Positions 50,315 to 58,834 of a stretch of 64,000 nt of DNA are shown here, piece by piece (position 1 is the first letter of the stretch; each line of letters opens with the position of its first letter). The position numbers and the translations under genes were made by a program. Source of the stretch: C-114 sp963745405 (GTDB lineage: Bacteria; Chloroflexota; Limnocylindria; Limnocylindrales; CSP1-4); NCBI GenBank assembly GCA_963745405.1, contig CAVUWY010000003.1:1-64000 (forward strand). Direction: 5' to 3'. The notes under the pieces were generated by a model. The model worked only from the letters and a program-made list of their open reading frames with translations, was not told where the DNA came from and searched no databases.

Positions 50315-51930
50315 CTCCTGTCGGTCTCGGACAAGACCGGTCTGGCCGACTTCGCCGCCGGTCTTCAGCGCCTCGGCTTCGAGCTCGTCTCGACCGGCAA
50401 TACCGCCCGGACGCTCCGCGAGGCCGGCCTCCCGGTCACCGACGTGGCCGCGGTCACCGGCTTTCCCGAGATGCTCGACGGCCGGGTCAAGACGCTTCAT
50501 CCGCACGTCCATGGCGGCCTCCTCGCAGACCTCCGCCGGGTCGACCACCGGCGCCAGCTTGCTCGAGGCGGGGATCGCCCCGTTCGAGCTCGTCGTCGTC
50601 GAACCTCTATCCCTTCGCCGCCGCGCTGGCCCGGCCGGGGCTCGACCTCGACGGACTGATCGAGGAGATCGACATCGGCGGGCCCGTCGCTCGTCCGGGC
50701 CGCGGCCAAGAACCACGCCAACGTCGCCATCGTGACCTCGCCGGACCGCTACCCGGCGATCCTCGCCGTCCTCGAGGCGGAGGGGACGGTCCCGGCCGGC
50801 CTCCGGGCCGCCCTGGCCATCGAGGCGTTCCGCCACACGGCGGCCTACGACGCCCGCATCGCGGCCGAGCTGCCGGCCCGCATCGCGGCGGCCGGCGTCT
50901 CCCTCCCTGACGAGCCGGGCCTGCCCGGGGCGAGCGATCCCTATCCGCCATCGCTCACGATCGGCCTCGAGAAGGTCGAGACGCTCCGCTACGGCGAGAA
51001 CCCGCACCAGCCGGCCGCCCGCTATCGGCGACCCGGGACGGACCTTCCCGACACGCCGTTCGGGCGGGCCGACTCGCTGCTCGCCGGGCGAGGAGCTCTC
51101 CTACAACAACGTCCTGGACGCGTCGGCGGCCGACGGACTCGCCCGAGCCCTCCGCGGCTCCGCCTGCGTCATCGTCAAGCACACGAACCCATGCGGCGTC
51201 GCCGAACGGCCCGACCTCGTCGCCGCCTGGGAGGCGGCGCTCGCCGGCGATCCCGTCTCCGCGTTCGGCGGGGTGGTCGCCGTCACCGGCCCGGTGGACG
51301 CGGCCCTGGCCGAGCGACTCGCGGCGATCTTCCTCGAGGTGGTCGTCGCGCCGTCGTTCGAACCCGCCGCGCTCGACGTGCTGGCGGCCAAGCCCAACCT
51401 CCGCCTCGTCGTCGACTCGGAGCTCGGCGGCGCGTCCCTCCTCGTGGAGCCCGACCCGTTGGCCGGCCTGCGGACCGCCGGCGGGGCGATCCTCGTCGGC
51501 GCGACCGACACGGTCGTCGACGACCCCGCGACGTGGCGAGTCGTGAGCCGGCGCGGACCCCAGCGAGGCGGAATCGCGCGATCTCGACCTTGCCTGGCGC
51601 ATCGTCCGAGCCGTGACGAGCAACGCCATCGTCCTCGTCCGCGACGGACGGGAGATCGGCTTCGGCAGCGGCCAGACATCGCGGGTCGACGCGGCCCGCC
51701 AGGCCGTCGAGAAGGCGCGAGCGACCTCGGGCCCGGCGTCGATCGTCGGTGCTGCCTGCGCCTCGGACGCGTTCTTCCCGTTCCCCGACGCGGTCGAGGC
51801 GTGCCTCGAAGCGGGCGTGACCGCCTTCGTCCAGCCGGGCGGCTCGGTCCGCGACGCGGAGGCGATCCGCGTCGTCGACGAGGCCGGGGCGACGATGCTC
51901 GTCACCGGCCGGCGCCACTTCCGCCACTGA
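50315..51930 (+). CDS. purH: Bifunctional AICAR formyltransferase/IMP cyclohydrolase PurH (five extra bases)
   Basis: PurH performs the last two steps to IMP. The cyclohydrolase domain starts LLSVSDKTGLADFAAGLQRL with TLHPHVHGGLLADLR. The formyltransferase domain has RYGENPHQPAARYR, VIVKHTNPCGVAE with the catalytic Lys/His, and SDAFFPFPDAVEA. Extra bases lie at 50561, 50601, 50686, 51089 and 51555, with a further one at the PurN junction (50314). Corrected length is about 536 residues, and it ends TMLVTGRRHFRH. No start codon is visible at the expected N-terminus, so it may be a continuation of PurN. Confidence 0.9.
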
Positions 51931-51959
51931 CCCGCACCGTCGAAGCGCGGTGTCCGGGG

Positions 51960-51965
51960 TAGACT
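51960..51965 (+). promoter_or_regulatory. -10 element TAGACT before the Ala-rich gene
   Basis: TAGACT starts 30 bases after the purH stop. Transcription from about 51972 would give a 50-base leader with GGAGG at 52010-52014 before ATG 52021. No clear -35 is seen. Confidence 0.4.
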
Positions 51966-52020
51966 GGACTCATCGAACGAATACGAGCCGGGCAGCGCCC
52001 GATGTCAGTGGAGGTGCGCC

Positions 52021-52635
52021 ATGGGCGCTGAGGGGAACACACCGATGGAGCCGGTACCGATGGGTGACGCCGCCGAGGGCGCCCAACACATCGCCGATGC
52101 GGCCGCCGATGCCACGTCCGACGCCGCCGCAGCGCTCGACGGGGCCTCGCCGAACGGCGATGCGAGCGCCGCACATTCCGCCCTTGGGGTCGTCACCGAG
52201 AAGGTGAGCCCACTCGTGGCGGCGATCTCCAAGTCGATGGCGGATCTCGGGGACAAGGCGAGGCCGGCGGTGCAGAGTGCGACCGACAAGGCGAGGCCGG
52301 CGGTGCAGAGTGCGACTGAGAAGGCCGGCCCGCCGCTCCGCGAGTTCGCGGCAAGGGCAGCCGACGTGACCGCCATCGTCGCCGACAAGGCAGGGCCCGT
52401 CGCCCACAAGGTGGCCGACGTGACCGGCGATTTCACGGCCTCCGTGGCCGTCCACAGTCGCGAGTGGGCTGCCGACCTCCGCAAGAGCGAAGGCAACGGC
52501 TCCGCGTCCGCGACCGCCACGCTCGAGCGCGGCGAGGAGGCCGTCGAGGACGCCGCCAAGGGAGCCGCCGACGCTGCCTCATCGGCGGCCGAGTCGGCCG
52601 CTCACAAGACCGACGGGAGCGTGGCCCCGGCCTGA
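52021..52635 (+). CDS. Ala-rich repeat-containing hypothetical protein
   Basis: This gene encodes 204 residues. A good Shine-Dalgarno sequence (GGAGG, six bases before ATG) supports translation. The product is extremely rich in Ala, Asp, Ser and Lys, with helix-forming repeats such as DKARPAVQSAT twice in a row. Similar segments (DKAGPVAHKVADVTG, DAAKGAADAASSAAESAAHK) follow. Such sequences recall YtxH/LEA-like or histone-H1-like proteins. No signal peptide or membrane segment is present. The function is unknown. It stands between the purine operon and metG and has its own promoter. Confidence 0.65.
   Translation: MGAEGNTPMEPVPMGDAAEGAQHIADAAADATSDAAAALDGASPNGDASAAHSALGVVTEKVSPLVAAISKSMADLGDKARPAVQSATDKARPAVQSATEKAGPPLREFAARAADVTAIVADKAGPVAHKVADVTGDFTASVAVHSREWAADLRKSEGNGSASATATLERGEEAVEDAAKGAADAASSAAESAAHKTDGSVAPA
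52252..52317. repeat. Tandem 33-bp duplication inside the Ala-rich gene
   Basis: Two direct copies of a 33-bp unit (52252-52284 and 52285-52317) differ only at the last base. The unit is 11 codons, so the frame is kept. It encodes DKARPAVQSAT twice and is a recent duplication. Confidence 0.85.
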
Positions 52636-52640
52636 TCGTC

Positions 52641-52659
52641 GGGGCCGCTCGCCGGCCCC
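52641..52659 (+). terminator. Hairpin after the Ala-rich gene
   Basis: GGGGCCG-CTCGC-CGGCCCC forms a 7-bp perfect stem six bases after the stop. It lacks a T-tract, so it is only a possible terminator. Confidence 0.35.
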
Positions 52660-52715
52660 GCTCGCCGGGCCCATTCGCCCCCGGGAGGCGTCCTCGCGCG
52701 GCGGCGCCCCCCTGC

Positions 52716-52721
52716 TACCAT
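52716..52721 (+). promoter_or_regulatory. -10 element TACCAT before metG
   Basis: TACCAT lies nine bases before the metG ATG, and no Shine-Dalgarno sequence is present. This again points to a leaderless or very short-leader transcript. Confidence 0.4.
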
Positions 52722-52730
52722 CGCGTCCCG

Positions 52731-54362
52731 ATGAGCGACCGACGGCGCTACTACCTGACCACGGCCATCGCCTACGCGAACAGCCGGCCGGGTCTGCATA
52801 CCCTCTACGAGGTGATCGGCGCGGACGTCATCGCCCGCTGGCATCGGATGTCCGGCGACGACACCCGCTTCCTGACCGGGACCGATGAGCACTCGGTCAA
52901 CATCGCCCAGCGGGCGGCGGAGGAGGGGATCGAGCCACGGGCGTTCGTCGACGGGCGGGTGGCCGAATTCAAGGCGGCCGAGGACGCCCTCGGCATCAGG
53001 CCCGATCGATTCATCCGGACGACCGACCCGGACCACTTCCGGAGCGCCCAGGAGATCGTCCGCCGGGCCCACGCCAACGGCGACATCTATCTCGGCACGT
53101 ACGAGGGCTGGTACTGCCCGAGCGAGGGATTCCGGGCGGCGAGCGAGGTCCAGGAGACGGCCCGCGGGACGATCTGCCCGAACCATCCCGAGGTCCCCCT
53201 CCAGTGGCTGGCCGAGCGCAACTGGTTCTTCCGCCTCTCCGCCTACCAGGAGCGACTCGAGGCGTATTACGCGGAGCACCCGGACTTCGTCCAGCCGGAC
53301 TACCGCCGCAACGAGATGCTGGGCTTCATCCGGGGCGGCCTCGAGGACTTCTCGATCAGCCGGGCCGGCGGCGGCTGGGGCATCCCGTTCCCGATCGGCG
53401 AGGATGGGCAGACCGCCCAGCGCGAGGATGGTTCGTGGGATCCCGAGGCCGGGCGGATCTACGTCTGGTTCGAGGCCCTCATCAACTACGTGACCGGGGC
53501 GGGGTTCCCCGACGATCCCGCTGCCGTCGCCAAGTGGTGGCCGGCCGATCTCCACGTCATCGGCAAGGACATCGCCCGGTTCCACACGATCTACTGGCCG
53601 GCCATCCTCTGGTCGGCCGGCCTCGATGCACCCCGCCATGTCTGGGTCCATGGCTTCCTGCTGACCGGTTCCGGCGAGCGGATGAGCAAGAGCCGGGGCA
53701 ACTTCCTCGACCCGACCGATGCCGTGGCCGCGTTCGGCTCGGACGGCGCCCGATATACGGCCCTTCGGGAGGTCGCCTTCGATCGCGACACGGAGGTCTC
53801 GTGGGACTCGTTCGTCCGCCGCTACAACGCGGACCTCGCCAACGACTTCGGCAACCTCGTCAACCGGACCGTCTCGATGGTCGGCCGATACCTCGACCGG
53901 GAACGGCCGGCGCCGACCTCCGGGACCCTCAGCGAGGCATGGGCGCGGACCGCGCCGGCCTATGCCGCGAAGCTCGAGGCGTGCCTCCTTCACGAGGCGC
54001 TCGCGACGCTCTGGGAGTTCGTCGGAGCGGCCAACCAATTCGTCGATGCCGAGCAGCCGTGGGACCTCAACAAACGAGCCCGGGCCGGTGACGGTGCCGC
54101 CGCCGAGCGCCTCGGCGACGTCCTCGGCGACCTCGTCGAGGCGTGCCGCCTCGTGGGCCTCGCCGCCGCGCCCTACCTCCCGGCGAGCGCCCCGAAGGTC
54201 CTCGCCCAGCTCGGCCACGACTACCCGTACGGTCCCGACGGCAACGGCGGCCCGGCGCTCGCCGGCGAGCTCGCCTGGGGAGCCCACGCCACGATGCCGG
54301 GCCGGGTCTCGGAGCCCGAGCCGCTCTTCCCGCGCCTCGAGACGGAGAGCGCGGACAGCTGA
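52731..54362 (+). CDS. metG: Methionyl-tRNA synthetase
   Basis: This gene encodes 543 residues. MetRS charges tRNA-Met. The KMSKS loop is ERMSKSRGNFLDP (about 320), TGTDEHSVNIAQRAAEEG (about 50) is the usual DEH-G region, and YVWFEALINYVTGAG (about 245) is present. The class I HIGH motif is changed: where homologues have PHLGHLYEV, this protein reads PGLHTLYEVIGADVIARW (about 20-38). An anticodon-binding helical domain occupies about 390-510. There is no C-terminal tRNA-binding EMAP domain. A Cys-x-x-x knuckle is only partly kept (WYCPSEGF, ICPNHP). Confidence 0.92.
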   Translation: MSDRRRYYLTTAIAYANSRPGLHTLYEVIGADVIARWHRMSGDDTRFLTGTDEHSVNIAQRAAEEGIEPRAFVDGRVAEFKAAEDALGIRPDRFIRTTDPDHFRSAQEIVRRAHANGDIYLGTYEGWYCPSEGFRAASEVQETARGTICPNHPEVPLQWLAERNWFFRLSAYQERLEAYYAEHPDFVQPDYRRNEMLGFIRGGLEDFSISRAGGGWGIPFPIGEDGQTAQREDGSWDPEAGRIYVWFEALINYVTGAGFPDDPAAVAKWWPADLHVIGKDIARFHTIYWPAILWSAGLDAPRHVWVHGFLLTGSGERMSKSRGNFLDPTDAVAAFGSDGARYTALREVAFDRDTEVSWDSFVRRYNADLANDFGNLVNRTVSMVGRYLDRERPAPTSGTLSEAWARTAPAYAAKLEACLLHEALATLWEFVGAANQFVDAEQPWDLNKRARAGDGAAAERLGDVLGDLVEACRLVGLAAAPYLPASAPKVLAQLGHDYPYGPDGNGGPALAGELAWGAHATMPGRVSEPEPLFPRLETESADS

Positions 54363-54385
54363 CGTGGCCGAGGTCCCCTGATCGC

Positions 54386-55209
54386 GTGCGCCTCGTCGAC
54401 AGCCACTGCCATCTCCAGGCGGATCGCTTCGGCGGCGACGTCGACCTCGTGATCGGCGCCGCCCGACTGGCCGGCGTCGAGCGCATCCTCGTGCCCGGCT
54501 GGGACGTCGCGTCGTCGGAGCGGGCGCTCGACCTCGTCGGGCGATTCCCGTGGCTCGAGGCGGCCGTCGGTGTCCATCCCCACGACGCGGCCGCGATCGA
54601 CGAGGCCGGCTGGGAGCGCGTCGTCGAGCTGGCGGCAGACTCCCGGGTCGTGGCGATCGGCGAGACCGGCCTCGACTACGACCGGATGTTCAGTCCGATC
54701 GAGGCGCAGCTCGTGAACCTCCGCCGCAACCTGGCCCTCGCCCGAGCGACCGGCAAGCCGGCCATCATCCACTGCCGATCGAAGGTCGGGGCACGGGACG
54801 CCCAGGACGCCCTCCTCGAGGAACTGGCCCGGGCCGGGATCGTGCGGTGGTGCGGCCGCCCTCCGTTCGGCCGGCCGCGATCATCCACTCGTACTCGGGA
54901 CCGCTCGACTACGGCGAGGCGGTGGTCGCCCTCGGGCTGGCGGTGAGCTTCAGCGGGCTCGTCTTCCGGGCGGGGGAGGAGGCGAGCGCCGACGTCGTCG
55001 GCCTCGTGCCGGCCGACCGCCTCCTCGTCGAGACCGATTCGCCGTTCCTCTCGCCGCCCGGGGCGCCGCGGAAGCGCAACGAGCCGGAGTGGGTGGCGGT
55101 GACCGCGCGCTGGGTCGCCGAGCGTCGCGGCGCCGAGCTCGATGCGCTGGGCGACGACCTCGTGGCGGCGTACGATGCAAGCGTGGGCCGGCCGGCGGCT
55201 CCCTCCTGA
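54386..55209 (+). CDS. TatD-family metal-dependent hydrolase (two extra bases)
   Basis: TatD-like deoxyribonucleases and hydrolases use two metal ions. DSHCHLQAD (about 5-13) gives the H-x-H ligands, GETGLDYDRMF the Glu, KPAIIHCRS and IIHSYSG the later His ligands, and LLVETDSPFLSPPG the Asp. Extra bases at 54847/54848 (CGG|T) and 54872/54873 (GCC|G) break the frame over about 25 bases. Removing them joins AGIVR to AAIIHSYSGPLDYGEAVV. Corrected length is 273 residues. The start is GTG 54386, 24 bases after metG, a very common gene order. Confidence 0.9.
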
Positions 55210-55477
55210 CGCTCCCCGATCGGACGATCGAGGCGCCTGCAGCGCCAGCGGCGCGAGAGGCGAGCCCGGGCGGTTCTGATCGCGTGGCGTTCACTGCGAC
55301 GCTCCTGCTGCCGGGGGACCGCTGATCCGGTCGCCTGGCGATCACGGCAGCGGCCGACGCGCCTGCCGACCGACAGACGGATCGCCGGGCGTTCAGGCTC
55401 GCGGGGTCGAGGCGGCCGGAACCGCTACGGTGAACGCTCGGCGATCACGGCCGCGGCCGAGCTTGCCCCACTTCGTC
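55210..55477. other. Gap between tatD and the groESL promoter
   Basis: There is no gene here. It holds a 20-base direct repeat, GCGATCACGGCAGCGGCCGA (55338-55357) and the same sequence with one C/A difference at 55441-55460, 103 bases apart. The second copy ends 18 bases before the groES -35 box. No rho-independent terminator is seen after tatD. Confidence 0.5.
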
Positions 55478-55507
55478 TTGACATCGCGGAGCTCGCTCAT
55501 CTAGGAT
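55478..55507 (+). promoter_or_regulatory. groESL promoter TTGACA-N18-TAGGAT
   Basis: A perfect -35 box TTGACA (55478-55483) is separated by 18 bases from TAGGAT (55502-55507). It is immediately followed by the CIRCE operator, the classical layout of HrcA-controlled chaperone operons. Confidence 0.8.
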
Positions 55508-55508
55508 G

Positions 55509-55535
55509 TTGGCACTCTCGCATCGAGAGTGCTAA
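55509..55535 (+). promoter_or_regulatory. CIRCE operator (HrcA binding site)
   Basis: TTGGCACTC-N9-GAGTGCTAA matches the CIRCE consensus TTAGCACTC-N9-GAGTGCTAA with one mismatch in the left arm. It starts two bases after the -10 box, so HrcA binding would cover the transcription start. HrcA itself is not in the window. A leader of about 180 bases follows before groES, with GAAGGAGG near its end. Confidence 0.92.
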
Positions 55536-55719
55536 ACGGGCGATCTGCCCACCCGTCCGACCCGCTCCGGTGCGCCGGCGCGCGAGTCGATCGGTCCGCT
55601 TGGCAGCCCCGCGACGCGCTCGAGACGACCAGACCATCGGGACGTCCCCGGACCCCGGTCCTCGCCGGACGCGCCCGTGTCCACGGACGGCACTTCGCCG
55701 TCGAAGGAGGGATCGCACC

Positions 55720-56034
55720 TTGGCCACCGCCACCAGCACCGCAGCCCAGCTCCGCCCGCTCGGCGATCGGGTCGTCATCCAGCCCATCCAGCGCGAGGAC
55801 GTCACGAAGAGCGGCATCGTCCTGCCGGACACCGCCAAGGAGAAGCCCCAGGAGGGCAAGGTCCTGGCCGTCGGTCCGGGCCGCATCCTCGACGACGGCA
55901 AGCGCGAGCCGATCGACGTGAAGAAGGGCGACAAGGTCCTCTACGCCAAGTACGCCGGGACCGAGTTCAAGGTCGACGGCGAGGACCTCCTCATCGTCAG
56001 CCAGAAGGACATCCTCGCCATCGTCGAGGGCTGA
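55720..56034 (+). CDS. groES: Co-chaperonin GroES
   Basis: This gene encodes 104 residues. GroES caps the GroEL folding chamber. LRPLGDRVVIQPIQREDVTK at the N-terminus, the mobile loop TKSGIVLPDTAKEKPQEGK and YAKYAGTEFKVDGEDLLIV are typical. The start is taken as TTG 55720 because GAAGGAGG lies nine bases upstream. No ATG is available nearer than 55570, which would add 50 unconserved residues. Confidence 0.95.
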   Translation: MATATSTAAQLRPLGDRVVIQPIQREDVTKSGIVLPDTAKEKPQEGKVLAVGPGRILDDGKREPIDVKKGDKVLYAKYAGTEFKVDGEDLLIVSQKDILAIVEG

Positions 56035-56127
56035 TCCTCCGAGGCGACGCCCGCCTCATCCGGGTCGCGCCCAGCGACCACCCGAAACCGAACGTCAAAC
56101 GGACATCCAGGAGGGATATCGCACCCC

Positions 56128-57755
56128 ATGGCAAAGCAGCTCATCTTCGACGAGAGTGCTCGTCGACAGCTCAAGACGCGGCATCGACAAGCTCGCCGAC
56201 GCCGTCAAGGTCACGATCGGCCCGAAGGGCCGCAACGTCGTCCTCGACAAGAAGTTCGGCTCGCCGACGATCACCAACGACGGCGTGACGATCGCCCGCG
56301 ACATCGAGCTCGAGGACCCCTTCGAGAACATGGGCGCCCAGCTCCTCAAGGAGGTCGCCACCAAGACCGACGACGTCGCCGGTGACGGCACGACCACCGC
56401 GGTCGTCCTCGGCCAGGCGATGGTGAACGAGGGTCTCCGCGTCGTGACCGCCGGGGCCAACCCGATGGTCGTCAAGCGCGGCATCGAGAAGGCCGTCGAC
56501 ACCGTCGTCGCCGAGATCAAGAAGCAGTCGCGCCCGGTCGACAACCGGGAGCAGATCGCCGCCGTCGCCGCCATCAGCGCGGCCGATCCGGAGGTCGGCG
56601 AGATCATCGCCGAGGTGATGGACAAGGTCGGCAAGGACGGCGTCATCACCGTCGAGGAAGGCCAGAGCCTCGGCCTCGAGAAGGAGTACACCGAGGGCAT
56701 GCAGTTCGACCGGGGCTACATCTCGGCCTACTTCGTGACCAACCCGGATCGCATGGAGGCGGTCCTCGAGGACCCCAAGATCCTCATCACCGACAAGAAG
56801 ATCTCGAGCGTCCAGGACATGCTGCCGGCCCTCGAGAAGGTCGTCCAGCTCGGCAAGCCGGTCGTCATCATCGCCGAGGACATCGACGGCGAGGCGCTCG
56901 CCACACTCGTGGTGAACAAGCTCCGCGGCACCGTCTCACGTCCTCGCGGTCAAGGCGCCGGGCTTCGGCGACCGCCGCAAGGAGATGCTCCGCGACATCG
57001 CCATCCTCACCGGCGGCACCGTCATCAGCGAGGAGATCGGCCGCAAGCTCGACTCCGTGACTCTCGAGGACTTCGGCGAGGCCCGCCGCGTCGTCGCCAC
57101 CAAGGACGACACGACCCTCGTCGACGGCGCCGGTTCGAGCGACCAGATCAAGGCCCGGATGACCCAGATCAAGGCCCAGATCGAGGACACGACGTCGGAC
57201 TACGACAAGGAGAAGCTCCAGGAGCGACTCGCCAAGCTGTCCGGCGGCGTCGCCGTCATCAAGGTCGGCGCGGCCACCGAGGTCGAGCTCAAGGAGAAGA
57301 AGCACCGCATCGAGGATGCCCTCTCGACGACCCGCGCGGCCGTCGAGGAAGGCCTCGTCGCCGGCGGCGGCATCACCCTGCTGCAGGCGGTCCCGGCGCT
57401 CGACAAGCTCAAGCTGGAAGGCGACGAGCAGGTCGGCGTCGACATCGTCCGCAAGGCGCTCGAGGCGCCGGCTCGCCAGATCGCCGACAACGCCGGCGCG
57501 CGCGGCGAGGTCGTCGTCGACCAGGTCCGGACCGCCAAGATCGGCCACGGCTTCGACGCTCTGAACGGCGTCTACGTCGACATGTTCAAGGCCGGCATCG
57601 TCGACGCGGCCAAGGTGACCCGTTCGGCGCTCCAGAACGCCGCCTCCATCGCGGCCATGGTCCTCACGACGGAGACGCTCGTGACCGACCTCCCCGAGAA
57701 GGAGAAGGCCGCCGCTGGCGGCGGCCACGACCACGGCGGCGGGATGGACTTCTAG
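56128..57755 (+). CDS. groEL: Chaperonin GroEL (two extra bases)
   Basis: GroEL is the 60-kDa folding chamber. GGAGG precedes ATG 56128. Extra bases at 56175/56176 (AAG|A, inside QLKRGIDKLADAV) and 56938/56939 (TCA|C, inside GTVSVLAVKAPGFG) break the frame. Corrected length is 541 residues, exactly typical. The ATP-binding GDGTTTAVVLGQAM, the apical domain and the C-terminal tail GGGHDHGGGMDF are present. The upstream part IGPKGRNVVLDKKFGSPTIT is undisturbed. It is cotranscribed with groES under CIRCE control. Confidence 0.95.
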
Positions 57756-57778
57756 TCCAGAACCACCCGATAGCGTTC

Positions 57779-57809
57779 AAGAGGCCGGTCCGACGAGGAC
57801 CGGCCTCTT
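57779..57809 (+). terminator. Rho-independent-type terminator of groESL
   Basis: AAGAGGCCGGTCC-GACGA-GGACCGGCCTCTT forms a perfect 13-bp stem with a 5-base loop 24 bases after the groEL stop. It is followed by CTCGTG, so the T-run is mainly within the stem end. Confidence 0.85.
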
Positions 57810-57860
57810 CTCGTGCCCGGAGGGCGACGACCGGCGACGGGGTGGTCGTGATCGGCCGGT

Positions 57861-57884
57861 GCAGAAGGATCCGGTACCTTCTGC
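57861..57884. promoter_or_regulatory. Inverted repeat GCAGAAGG-N8-CCTTCTGC
   Basis: Perfect 8-bp arms are spaced by ATCCGGTA, 85 bases before the lipoprotein start. It could be an operator or a leader hairpin of the lipoprotein mRNA. A TTGACG follows at 57888 without a matching -10 box. Confidence 0.4.
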
Positions 57885-57969
57885 CGTTTGACGAGTCGAA
57901 GATGTGGCCTCAGGCTCCCCGTTGGCGTGCCCGCGCCGACGCCAGGCCCACGCCGAAGGAGCCCATCTC

Positions 57970-58818
57970 ATGACCCGCCGACTCGCCATCGCCGCCGCGG
58001 CGCTCGCCTTGACTCTCGCCGCGTGCAATTCGTCGTCCGCGCCCACCCTGACGGACCCGGTCGACATCCTCCAGCACTCGATCGCGGCCACCCAGACCCT
58101 CCACTCGTTCCACGCTCACGCCACGCTGTCCGGTTCGATCAACGCAGATCTGACCGGCACCGGCAGCACGAGCGCGCTCGACCTGTCCGGTACGACCGCC
58201 GACATCGACGCCGACCTCGTCAACCACGCCGTGCACATCAGCGCCTCGATCCCGGCCCTCCTCGGGGCGACCGCCGACGTCATCGTGATCGGCGACGACA
58301 CGTGGACCAAGGTGAGCCTCCTCGGGCCGAAGTACCAGCACTCGACGGCGAGCAACATGCTCGAATCGTTCGCGCCGCTGCCGTCGGGCGGTGCCCTGGC
58401 CTCGTCTGGCCCCATCGACCCGCAGCAGATCGGCGACCAGATCAAGGCGGCCCTCGGCAAGCTCGCCACACCGCCGAAGCTCGGGCCAGACGTCCAGTGC
58501 GGCGACACGACCTGCTACGACGTGACCGTCACCCTGACGAGCGCCGACCTCGACAGCCTCGGTGGATCGCTCGGCGGTGCGCTCGGCGGCGGTGCCTCCG
58601 GAGCGCCGAGCCCCGAGGCCTCTGCATCTGCCTCGGCCGGGCTCAGCTCCGCGACCCTCGAGGTCCAGGTCCGCAAGAGCGACTACTACCCGGCCAAGAT
58701 CGTCGCGACGGTCGATGCCGGTGCCCAGGGCAAGCTCACCGGCACGATCGACTTCAGCGCGTTCAACCAGCCGGTGACCATCACGGCGCCGCCGGCCGAC
58801 CAGGTCCAGGGCTCCTAG
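57970..58818 (+). CDS. LppX/LprG-like lipoprotein
   Basis: This gene encodes 282 residues. The signal RRLAIAAAALALTLAACNSS has the lipobox LAAC (Cys about 20), and GAAGGAG precedes ATG 57970. An upstream in-frame ATG at 57904 is rejected because it would bury the signal. The body resembles the LppX_LprAFG (DUF1396) fold of outer-envelope lipid carriers: DILQHSIAATQTLHSFHAHA, then a long beta stretch and ADVIVIGDDTWTKVSLLGPK. It has one Cys pair (QCGDTTCYDV). A Gly/Ala/Ser insert occupies about 198-220. The assignment is by fold pattern. Confidence 0.7.
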   Translation: MTRRLAIAAAALALTLAACNSSSAPTLTDPVDILQHSIAATQTLHSFHAHATLSGSINADLTGTGSTSALDLSGTTADIDADLVNHAVHISASIPALLGATADVIVIGDDTWTKVSLLGPKYQHSTASNMLESFAPLPSGGALASSGPIDPQQIGDQIKAALGKLATPPKLGPDVQCGDTTCYDVTVTLTSADLDSLGGSLGGALGGGASGAPSPEASASASAGLSSATLEVQVRKSDYYPAKIVATVDAGAQGKLTGTIDFSAFNQPVTITAPPADQVQGS

Positions 58819-58834
58819 CCGACCGGGCTCCGGC

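Noticed and set aside
44638..51930. purL, purF, purM, purN and purH as decayed pseudogenes
   Set aside because: All changes are single-base gains at wobble positions, no conserved residue is lost, there are no in-frame nonsense codons or deletions, and lengths become exact after removal.
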